Assembly: GCA_035347995.1 (NCBI GenBank)
Contig: DAOPQD010000028.1
Span: forward strand, 1-34,920
Reading direction: 5' to 3'
From: JAAZNO01 sp012798275
Lineage (GTDB): Bacteria > Chloroflexota > Anaerolineae > B4-G1 > SLSP01
Length of the DNA: 34,920 bases
Made by a program: the position numbers and the translations under genes. How positions within the stretch are numbered: the first letter of the stretch is position 1; each line of letters begins with the position of its first letter. The notes under the pieces were generated by a model. It was not told where the DNA came from, searched no databases, and worked only from the letters and a program-made list of their open reading frames with translations. Positions 16,492 through 23,001 of this stretch are shown here, piece after piece.

Positions 16492-16514
16492 AGGGCGTGC
16501 CCTGTGCACGCCCT
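16492..16514 (-). terminator. Terminator downstream of the GH57 gene
   Basis: AGGGCGTGC (16492-16500) pairs with GCACGCCCT (16506-16514), a 9-bp GC-rich stem with a 5-nt loop. Read on the minus strand it comes 21 bp after the GH57 stop and is followed by TTTTC. It probably ends the glgA-GH57 transcript. Confidence 0.7.
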
Positions 16515-16535
16515 CGCCTTCGATACACCATTGCA

Positions 16536-17975
16536 TCAATCAATTAGCATCGGACGTAACTCACGCATCGAGCCGCCAAAGGGACTCTCGCCCATCTGCG
16601 CCGACTCCAAAATCTCCAGGAGAATCTGCGCGCCCGTGCGCCCCGTCAGCGGACTGACCGCGATGCTCAGATCGCGCCGGAAAGAGGGCGTCAAATCATC
16701 GCCCGTGGCGTAGCGCACGAGCGCCAACGCCTGCACGGCATTGCTGATGGCGTAACGTGGTTCAAGCCGCTCCAGATCCTCGAAGAAGAACGCGCAGCTC
16801 GTGTACATCCGCTGGCGGTGAAACTGCGCCGCCAGCAATGAAAGCAATTGTTGCTGAGTCACCGTGGCTAAATACCTCAGATGATACTCCGCAAGAAATT
16901 GCTGCTCGGTCATCTTCCCCAGCACTACCTGGATGTAGGCATCGCGCACCGCCCACGGCGCCAAATCCCGAGAGCGCAGCAGCGTCGCGAAGATCTCGTC
17001 CATGTCGTGGGCCAGGTTATCGAAGGCGCGCCGCAGGGCGCCTTTCCAGTAGCCGACCCCGGCGGTGCAGGGACAGCCAGTCGCCCAACGCCCCAAATTA
17101 TGCGGACAACTCCAGGAGGAATTCTCCACAATCTCGACCTCCGTCGTGGGGGGATGGTCGCGCAGGTACAGCCCCAATGTGGTGACCTCATAGGCATCCT
17201 GCGGCGTGGGTGTCATCAACTCCGTCAACACCTCCACGCCATGCCGGTGATGATGACCGAAGGTCTCGCCATCCGTCGCCAGCAGGGTGAGCGTGCCGGG
17301 CTTCCGCCAGTACAAGGTGGAATTGACCCACGCGCGCGCCTGTCTCGCGGAGGGCATGTTGAAAGCAAAGGCATTAGAAAGGCCCCGGTCGCGCACAAAA
17401 ACGGTGATGTAACGGTCGCGCCCCAGGCGCACTTTGTAGGGGCCGCTGCCCGCGGACAGGTCGCCGCGCACTTGTTCCTCGGAAAGGACCACAAATTGCA
17501 GCCCGGATTCCACGACGGCGTTCAAAGTGTCGTAGTCCACCGCCATTTCGGGCAGCCACAGACCCTGGGGCTGATACCCAAAACGCGCGACGAAGCTGGC
17601 AATCCCCCAGCGGATTTGACAGCGCTTATCGCGCCCACGGGCCAGCGGCAGGATGGTGTGATGCACCGATTGAGCCAGGCCGTTGACGACGCCGTATTGC
17701 TGATAATACGCCTGCACGTCATGGACGATGCGTTCGTATACCGGCGGCGCATGCCGCTCCATCCAGCGCGCCAGGGTCCCGCCGAAGTTAAAACTGATGC
17801 GGCCAAAATTCCCCGCTTCAGCAATGGGCTGATAGCTTTCCGCCGTGACGCGCGCGTTCCAGTTGGGATAAGGAGCGGCCTCGCGCTCCTCACGGTACAC
17901 GCCAGTAAAGGGGTCTTCACGAGGGGGTTGATAAAAATGTCCGTGAACACAGAAAAACGGCTTGACATCACCCAT
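16536..17975 (-). CDS. Glycoside hydrolase family 57 protein
   Basis: This is a cytoplasmic alpha-glucan-acting enzyme of the GH57 alpha-amylase/alpha-mannosidase superfamily, 479 residues. GH57 conserved regions are visible: HGHFYQPP (11-18), FNFGGTLARW (62-71), the nucleophile region GLWLPEMAVD with Glu143, and the acid/base region TDGETFGHHH with Asp235. A Cys-containing segment (SSWSCPHNLGRWATGCPC, about 288-305) is typical of the DUF3536-associated branch; here the protein ends without the long DUF3536 tail seen in relatives of about 800 residues. It follows glgA by 75 bp on the same strand, so a role in glycogen turnover or shaping is likely. The N-terminus differs from the GH57 branching enzymes I know, so I do not call it glgB. 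Confidence 0.85.
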   Translation of the reverse strand: MGDVKPFFCVHGHFYQPPREDPFTGVYREEREAAPYPNWNARVTAESYQPIAEAGNFGRISFNFGGTLARWMERHAPPVYERIVHDVQAYYQQYGVVNGLAQSVHHTILPLARGRDKRCQIRWGIASFVARFGYQPQGLWLPEMAVDYDTLNAVVESGLQFVVLSEEQVRGDLSAGSGPYKVRLGRDRYITVFVRDRGLSNAFAFNMPSARQARAWVNSTLYWRKPGTLTLLATDGETFGHHHRHGVEVLTELMTPTPQDAYEVTTLGLYLRDHPPTTEVEIVENSSWSCPHNLGRWATGCPCTAGVGYWKGALRRAFDNLAHDMDEIFATLLRSRDLAPWAVRDAYIQVVLGKMTEQQFLAEYHLRYLATVTQQQLLSLLAAQFHRQRMYTSCAFFFEDLERLEPRYAISNAVQALALVRYATGDDLTPSFRRDLSIAVSPLTGRTGAQILLEILESAQMGESPFGGSMRELRPMLID

Positions 17976-18050
17976 GATTTGTCGTCCCGAATCGAAGTTG
18001 AAGATCGAAAAGCCTGGTCTGTAGTCCTGGATCGAAGAGCGTGGCGTGAC

Positions 18051-19511
18051 TCAGTGTTGCGCCTGCGCGCGGCGGTAGAGGTCCACGTAAGCCCGCGCGG
18101 ACGCCGTCCATGAGAAATCGAGCTCCATCGCCCGATGCTGCAGCGCCTGCCATTGGGCCGGATCGCGGTAGACCGTCAACGCACGCTGCAGGGCATCCTC
18201 GAACGCCTCGACGGTGTAAGGCCGGAAGACGAAGCCGGCGCCGCGCTTGGGCTGCGCTGTCGCATCCACCACCGTGTCCGCGAGGACGCCGGTCGCCCGC
18301 ACAATGGGGATCGCGCCGTAACGCAGCGCGATCATGTGCCCCAATCCTCCCGGCTCGTGACGGCTCGGCATGAGGAACAGGTCCACGCCGCCGTAAATGC
18401 GCCGCGCCAGCCGCTCATCAAATTTGATGAAGACGCGCACGCGGTCATGGAAACGCTGCTGCAAGGCGCGGAAACGCTCCTCGTATTCGGCGTCGCCGGT
18501 GCCGAGCAGCACAAATTGCACGTCCTGGGTGGAGAGCAACGCCTCCAACGCGGGCAGCATGAGGTCCAGCCCCTTGAGGGGGTCGAGCCGCGACACCACG
18601 CCTAACAGAGGCGCATCCGCGTGCACGGGTAATCCCACCTCACGCTGCAAAGCGGCTTTGTTCACCGCGCGCATCCGCAGCGTGGCGGCATTAAAGGATT
18701 GTGTCAACGCCGGATCCGTTTCGGGATTCCAGATCGTGGTGTCAATGCCGTTCAAAATGCCGAAAAGCCGATCCTGCCGCTCGCGCAACAGGGCCTCCAG
18801 GCCCATGCCGTGCTCCGGCGTGAGGATTTCACGGCTATACGTCGGACTGGCGGCGCTCAAGACGTCCGCGCGCGCGATGCCCTGCGCCATCCAGTTCACC
18901 TGTCCTGGCGGCTCGACCGGCAAATGTTCCAGCTCCTGCATCTGCGCGAAGGTCAAAATCAGCCGCCCGCACAGCCCCTGATACGCCAGATTGTGAATGG
19001 TGAAGAGCGTCGCCATGTCGCGGTAGAAGGGGTCGTGCTTACCATAGACATCGAGCCAGGCGACGACCGGCGCGGTGTGCCAGTCATGAGCGTGAATCAC
19101 ATCGGGCTTCCACCCCATCGTCCGCTCCAGCATCTGCATCGTGGCAATCACAGCGCGCGAGAAGAAGGTAAACCGCCGGGGATCGTCGTTGAAACCGTAG
19201 ACTTTTTCGCGGGTAGACAGGTATTTCTCGTCCCAGATCATGTACACAGGCAAGGCATCAACCGCCGTCTCCAGCAAATGCACCTGCTCCATTCCCGGCC
19301 CAAGCGGCACGGCGATGGAATTGCCGACGCGCTGCAGGGAATACTCCTTGCCGACAGTGTTGCCGTACCGGGGCAACATCAGCCGCACGTCCACATCCAG
19401 CCCCTGCAACGCCTTGGGCAAGGAACCTGCCACATCCGCCAGACCGCCCACTTTGACAAACGGCGTCGCTTCCGCTGCGAGGAACAGCACCTTGAGTTTT
19501 TTGTCGTTCAT
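18051..19511 (-). CDS. glgA: Glycogen synthase GlgA (GT5)
   Basis: GlgA transfers glucose from ADP-glucose (or UDP-glucose) to the non-reducing end of alpha-1,4-glucan. The 486-residue protein has the GT5 nucleotide-sugar loop KVGGLADVAGSLPKAL near the N-terminus (Lys20), DVIHAHDWHTA, TIHNLAYQG, NGIDTTIWNPETDP, VVSRLDPLKGLDL and the C-terminal active-site region LMPSRHEPGGLGHMIALRYG. The Cys usual in EPCGLGQ is Gly here. ATG 19511 is favoured (GAGGTG 6 nt upstream); an in-frame GTG at 19520 with AAGGA upstream is a possible start adding three residues. It is first of a two-gene unit with the GH57 gene. Confidence 0.93.
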   Translation of the reverse strand: MNDKKLKVLFLAAEATPFVKVGGLADVAGSLPKALQGLDVDVRLMLPRYGNTVGKEYSLQRVGNSIAVPLGPGMEQVHLLETAVDALPVYMIWDEKYLSTREKVYGFNDDPRRFTFFSRAVIATMQMLERTMGWKPDVIHAHDWHTAPVVAWLDVYGKHDPFYRDMATLFTIHNLAYQGLCGRLILTFAQMQELEHLPVEPPGQVNWMAQGIARADVLSAASPTYSREILTPEHGMGLEALLRERQDRLFGILNGIDTTIWNPETDPALTQSFNAATLRMRAVNKAALQREVGLPVHADAPLLGVVSRLDPLKGLDLMLPALEALLSTQDVQFVLLGTGDAEYEERFRALQQRFHDRVRVFIKFDERLARRIYGGVDLFLMPSRHEPGGLGHMIALRYGAIPIVRATGVLADTVVDATAQPKRGAGFVFRPYTVEAFEDALQRALTVYRDPAQWQALQHRAMELDFSWTASARAYVDLYRRAQAQH

Positions 19512-19631
19512 GATATGCACCTCGACTTCCTTCTCCAGGGAGACCCCAGAGAGACCGGTAAAATGCCGTCATGCTCTGGTAACGGCAGCGCATCGAGATC
19601 GTGGCCTCAAGCAAGACCGAGGCTTATTTTC

Positions 19632-19659
19632 ATTATAGTCGAGTTTGGAGAAACGGCAA
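19632..19659 (-). promoter_or_regulatory. Promoter of glgA-GH57
   Basis: On the minus strand TTGCCG (19659-19654) and a perfect TATAAT (19637-19632) are separated by 16 bp. The leader before glgA would be about 115 nt. The divergent gap 19512-19822 (311 bp) holds this promoter, the adk promoter, a possible 12-codon leader ORF and the octamer repeats listed separately; I see nothing else in it. Confidence 0.7.
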
Positions 19660-19691
19660 CGAAATCGCCGACAAAAAGTTTGCAGCGCTTT

Positions 19692-19711
19692 CCTCCATGC
19701 TATAATGGAGG
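19692..19711 (+). promoter_or_regulatory. adk -10 box inside an inverted repeat
   Basis: A perfect TATAAT (19701-19706) sits within a 7-bp inverted repeat, CCTCCAT (19692-19698) and ATGGAGG (19705-19711), with a 6-nt centre. Overlap of a palindrome with a -10 box is the usual place for a repressor site. No clear -35 is seen. Confidence 0.6.
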
Positions 19712-19712
19712 T

Positions 19713-19751
19713 ATGGAAACGTGGGGACGTGTCCAGGGCGAACGTGAGTGA
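19713..19751 (+). CDS. Possible 12-residue leader ORF before adk
   Basis: ATG 19713 lies 6 nt after the TATAAT box and opens a frame of 12 codons (METWGRVQGERE) ending in TGA just before the octamer repeats. The -10-to-ATG distance is the same as for the leaderless methyltransferase gene. GGAGG also falls in the 6-nt gap, so if transcription starts further upstream the ORF has its own Shine-Dalgarno. Whether it is translated is unknown. Confidence 0.3.
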   Translation: METWGRVQGERE

Positions 19752-19752
19752 C

Positions 19753-19817
19753 TCGCTTTTTCGCTGATTCGCCTTTTCGCTTTCTCGCTGATTCGCTGAT
19801 CTCTATTTTCGAAGGAG
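19753..19817. repeat. Octamer repeat and shared leader element before adk
   Basis: Six consecutive 8-bp units begin with TCGC: TCGCTTTT, TCGCTGAT, TCGCCTTT, TCGCTTTC, TCGCTGAT, TCGCTGAT (19753-19800). Two further octamers, CTCTATTT and TCGAAGGA, keep the register and contain the adk Shine-Dalgarno. Bases 19794-19817 are identical over 24 bp to the minus-strand leader of the pRiA4b-like gene (34824-34801). Confidence 0.9.
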
Positions 19818-19822
19818 TCCCT

Positions 19823-20485
19823 ATGACCGCAAAACCGAAGTACATCATTCTGCTCGGCCCGCCGGCTTCCGGCAAGGGCACCCAGGCCACGCTCGTCCGC
19901 GACATGCTCGCCCTGCCGCACGTCGCCAGCGGCGATCTCTTCCGCTACAACCTGCGCCATCAGACCGACCTGGGCCTCAAAGCCAAGACCTACATGGATC
20001 GCGGGGAGCTCGTGCCGGATGACATCACCATCGCCATGGTGCTGGATCGGTTGGCGCAGCCCGATTGCGCGAAGGGCGCCCTGCTCGACGGCTTCCCGCG
20101 CACCATCGCGCAGGCCGAAGCCCTCGAGGCCGCGCTGGCCGCGAAGGGGCTGGGCATCAACCGCGTGCTCAACATCATCGTCCCCGACGAGACGCTGATT
20201 GCGCGCATCACCGGGCGGCGGCTCTGTCGCACCTGCGGCGAACCCTATCACCTGCTCTTCAAAAAGCCCAAGGTGGAGGGCATCTGCGACATTGATGGCG
20301 GCGAGCTCTATCAGCGCGACGATGACACCGAAGCGACGGCCCGCAATCGCCTGCAAGTCTACTGGAATCAGACCAGCCCCCTGGTGGATTACTACCGCAA
20401 ACGCGGGCTGCTGGTAGACATTGATGGCGACCGTCCCATCGAGGCCGTCACGCAGGCGCTGATCGCGGCAGTCGCCGACCTGTAA
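19823..20485 (+). CDS. adk: Adenylate kinase (long, zinc-LID type)
   Basis: Adk catalyses AMP + ATP to 2 ADP in the cytoplasm. The 220-residue protein shows P-loop GPPASGKGTQ, AMP-binding SGDLFR, GFPRTIAQAEAL, and a long LID with a zinc site Cys-X2-Cys-X16-Cys-X2-Asp (CRTC ... CDID), the form seen in Gram-positive and many thermophilic enzymes. ATG 19823 follows CGAAGGAGTCCCT; the extra 25 codons of the open frame are repeat sequence. ppk2a begins 90 bp downstream on the same strand, so Adk is placed with polyphosphate-dependent AMP phosphorylation rather than in the usual ribosomal-protein setting. Confidence 0.95.
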   Translation: MTAKPKYIILLGPPASGKGTQATLVRDMLALPHVASGDLFRYNLRHQTDLGLKAKTYMDRGELVPDDITIAMVLDRLAQPDCAKGALLDGFPRTIAQAEALEAALAAKGLGINRVLNIIVPDETLIARITGRRLCRTCGEPYHLLFKKPKVEGICDIDGGELYQRDDDTEATARNRLQVYWNQTSPLVDYYRKRGLLVDIDGDRPIEAVTQALIAAVADL

Positions 20486-20575
20486 CGCGCGGCCTGGTAT
20501 CAGCCGGAGGGAGCGCGAGCTGGCAACAGCGCCGCGTCTCCCTCCAGCGCCATGCGCTCGCCAGGGGAGGCGTCC

Positions 20576-21406
20576 ATGCTGGAAAAGGTGGATCTGGATC
20601 TGAAGCTGGAGAAATCCGAATATCAAGCGCTGGCCCCCGCCCTGCAACGGCGCCTCAGCGACCTGCAGAAGGCCTGCTGGCGCGCTGAAGTCCCGACCCT
20701 CATCGTCTTCGAGGGCTGGGACGCCGCGGGCAAGGGCTCCTCCGTGCAATTGTTGACGCGCCATCTCGACCCGCGAGGATTCACCCTCTACGCCATCCAG
20801 GCGGCCCGGCCCCATGAGCAACAAGTCCCCTGGCTCTGGCGCTTCTGGCAGCGGATTCCCGCCTACGGCGAGATCGCCATCTTCGACCGCAGCTGGTATG
20901 GACGGGTGCTCGTGGAGCGCGTGGAGGGCTTCACCCCCGAGGAACGCTGGCGCCGCGCCTATCGGGACATCGTCAACTTCGAGCGGACGCTGGCGGACGA
21001 CGGCGCCGTCATCGTGAAATTCTTCCTGCACATCAGCAAAGCGGAACAGGCGCGGCGCTTTCGCCGCCTCGAGGCCGACCCCCGCACCAGCTGGCACGTC
21101 CAGCCTGAGGATTGGGAACATCACGCGCGCTACGACGACTACGTCATTGCCATCGAGGAAATGCTCGAACGCACCGACACGGAATGGGGGCCGTGGACGC
21201 TGGTCGAAGCGACCGACCGGCGTTGGACGCGCTATCGCATTCTGACAACCCTCATCGCGCGGCTGGAGGCGGCGCTGCAAAGCCGCGGCCTGCCCCTGCC
21301 GGAGAGGCCCGCACGTGCCGACGAATCCGCCAACACTTCTCCCTCTATCCCGCCGCCAACGGCGGAAGGGGAAGCTGCGGCGCCGGAGGTGGACGATGCT
21401 CCCTGA
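20576..21406 (+). CDS. PPK2-family polyphosphate kinase, similar to the N-terminal half of PAP
   Basis: This 276-residue protein is a PPK2 family nucleotide phosphotransferase that uses polyphosphate as donor. It has an intact Walker A EGWDAAGKGSS (46-56), Walker B-type FDRSWYGRVLVERVEGF (103-119), and lid-side FLHISKAEQARRFRRLEADP and APW-like GPWTLVEATDRR. The DGAVIVKFFLHISK and LEADPRTSW segments resemble the N-terminal domain of two-domain class II enzymes (polyphosphate:AMP phosphotransferases). A Pro/Ala/Glu-rich tail of about 30 residues follows. ATG 20576 is chosen because GGGGAGG precedes it; ATG 20552 is the alternative. It overlaps ppk2b by 11 nt, so the pair is probably translationally coupled. 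Confidence 0.88.
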   Translation: MLEKVDLDLKLEKSEYQALAPALQRRLSDLQKACWRAEVPTLIVFEGWDAAGKGSSVQLLTRHLDPRGFTLYAIQAARPHEQQVPWLWRFWQRIPAYGEIAIFDRSWYGRVLVERVEGFTPEERWRRAYRDIVNFERTLADDGAVIVKFFLHISKAEQARRFRRLEADPRTSWHVQPEDWEHHARYDDYVIAIEEMLERTDTEWGPWTLVEATDRRWTRYRILTTLIARLEAALQSRGLPLPERPARADESANTSPSIPPPTAEGEAAAPEVDDAP

Positions 21407-22232
21407 AGTAGATCTCACGCAGAAGCTCGCCCCCGAAATCTACGTCGAAGCGCTGCCGCGCCTGCAGCTCCAGCTGCGCGCGCTCACCCGCGAGCTGTAC
21501 GATCAGCGGCGCAGCCTCATCATCGTGATCGAAGGCTGGGAAGCATCCGACAAAGGCGGCATCATTCAACGCCTCACTGCGGAGCTCGACCCGCGCGGCT
21601 ACGAGGTGTTTCGGATCCTGCCCGCGACGGGGGAAGAACGCCGACGGCACTATCTCTGGCGCTTCTGGCAGCTGCTACGCCCCGCCGACGAGAAGCAAGT
21701 GCTCGTTTTCGACCGCAGCTGGTACGGGCGCGTGCTCGGCGAGCGGGTCGAGGAACTGTGCCCCGAAGAAGCGTGGAAACGCGCTTACCGCGAGATCAAC
21801 GAATTCGAGGAGCAGCTGCTGGATTTTGGCATTCTGATCGCCAAGTTCTTCATCCACATGAGCCGGGAGGAACAGCTGCAGCGGCTGGAGCGACGACGCG
21901 ATCAGCCGGATGCGTTATGGCGGCTCACGGCGGAAGATTGGGCCGAAAACGCCGCCTGGGACGCCTGGGCAAAAGCGATCGAGGACATGTTGCTGCGCAC
22001 CAGCACGGCCCTGGCGCCGTGGACCGTCGTCCCCGGCAACGACCGCCGCTTCGCGCGGGTGAAGGTGTTGGAGGAATTGACGCGCCAGTTGAGCCGGGAG
22101 CTGGCCTATGCGCTCGTGGCCGAAAAACCGCCCGCCATCACGGAAAACACGACGGCGTTGGGCAGCGTCAAGAAGAAGAAAAAGGGAAAAAAAGGCAAGA
22201 AAGCCCCAAAGGGCAAAAACCAGAAGGCCTGA
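21396..22232 (+). CDS. PPK2-family polyphosphate kinase, similar to the C-terminal half of PAP, altered Walker A
   Basis: This is a 278-residue PPK2 paralogue starting inside the end of ppk2a, with GGAGGTGG before its ATG. Segments such as YLWRFWQLL, FDRSWYGRVLGERVEEL, REINEFEEQLLDFGILIAKFFIHMSREEQLQRL and RTSTALAPWTVVPGNDRRFARVKVLEEL match the C-terminal, usually catalytic, domain of class II PPK2. However, its Walker A reads EGWEASDKGG (46-55): Asp49 is Glu and the Gly before the lysine (position 52) is Asp, so catalysis may be reduced or changed. The C-terminus is a lysine-rich tail with alternating KKK and GKK (about 258-278), a possible polyanion (polyphosphate or nucleic acid) binding element. 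Confidence 0.87.
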   Translation: MLPEVDLTQKLAPEIYVEALPRLQLQLRALTRELYDQRRSLIIVIEGWEASDKGGIIQRLTAELDPRGYEVFRILPATGEERRRHYLWRFWQLLRPADEKQVLVFDRSWYGRVLGERVEELCPEEAWKRAYREINEFEEQLLDFGILIAKFFIHMSREEQLQRLERRRDQPDALWRLTAEDWAENAAWDAWAKAIEDMLLRTSTALAPWTVVPGNDRRFARVKVLEELTRQLSRELAYALVAEKPPAITENTTALGSVKKKKKGKKGKKAPKGKNQKA

Positions 22233-22245
22233 CCCCTGGTGTTCT

Positions 22246-22980
22246 TTACGGCAACGTCACTTCATCCAGATTGCGACCCTGCAACACCATCTGCGCGAAG
22301 ATCTCCGGCAGTCCCTGCTGGCGGATCGCGCGCGCGGCCCGCTCGACGTCATAGGCAACACGGTAATGCCGCACCTCGAAGAGGTCCCGTTTGAGCTTGA
22401 GGATCGCGTAGGAAGCTCGAGGGTCGCCGTCATCGGGACGCCCTACGCTGCCGGGATTGATGAACCACACGCCTTTCGCCCGGCGCACAAAAGGGCGGTG
22501 CGAGTGCGCGCAGAGGACAAGGTCGTCCTTCACCAACGCGGCGAGCTCCCGCAACCGGGCCTTGGGCGTCTCTGCGTCCAACCCTTCCTCGATGGAGGCC
22601 GGGCTGCCGTGCACCAACAGGACGTGCTGTCCCTTGACGCGCAAGCGCGCCTGTTGGGAAAGAGCGCGCAGATAGGCCCGACTCTCAGGCGAGAGCTGCT
22701 CATACGCCCAACGGAACGCCAGGAATCGGTCGGGATCCTTCACCCCCTCCCAATTGCCCACCTGCTGCTCGAAATCCAGCACCTTGAGGTCGTAGTTGCC
22801 CAGGATGCTGAGCGCTTCCGCTTCACGCAGGGTACGCACGGCCTCTTCAGGGAAAGCGCCGAAGCCGACCACGTCTCCCAAATTCCACAGGGCATGGACC
22901 TGGTGATGCGCGGCGTGCGCCATGACGGCCCGCAGGGCGGGCAGATTTGCATGCACATCGGCAATGACCGCGATCCGCAC
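22246..22980 (-). CDS. Calcineurin-like metallophosphoesterase (MJ0936/YfcE type)
   Basis: This is a 244-residue cytoplasmic metal-dependent phosphoesterase. Metal and catalytic motifs: ADVHANLPAL (D and H of block I), GDVVGFG (block II), GNYD where most relatives have GNHD (block III), VLLVHGSP and AHSHRPF (late histidines), then INPGSVGRPDDGDPRASYAIL. The substrate cannot be read from sequence. The start is GTG 22980. It is 21 bp downstream of ppk1 on the same strand, so the two are co-transcribed, suggesting a job in phosphate, polyphosphate or nucleotide turnover. Its 3' end is 13 bp from that of ppk2b. Confidence 0.88.
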   Translation of the reverse strand: MRIAVIADVHANLPALRAVMAHAAHHQVHALWNLGDVVGFGAFPEEAVRTLREAEALSILGNYDLKVLDFEQQVGNWEGVKDPDRFLAFRWAYEQLSPESRAYLRALSQQARLRVKGQHVLLVHGSPASIEEGLDAETPKARLRELAALVKDDLVLCAHSHRPFVRRAKGVWFINPGSVGRPDDGDPRASYAILKLKRDLFEVRHYRVAYDVERAARAIRQQGLPEIFAQMVLQGRNLDEVTLP

Positions 22981-22989
22981 GGCCAGATT

Positions 22990-22999
22990 CCCCCCCCCC
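22990..22999. repeat. C10/G10 homopolymer before the metallophosphoesterase start
   Basis: Ten consecutive C on the plus strand (G10 on the coding strand) fill most of the 21-bp gap between ppk1 and the phosphoesterase, 9 nt before the GTG start. The G run may serve as the Shine-Dalgarno and is long enough to slip. Confidence 0.9.
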
Positions 23000-23001
23000 G
23001 G

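Noticed and set aside
19753..19800. Possible CRISPR-like array
   Set aside because: Units of 8 bp follow directly without spacers and no cas gene is in the window.
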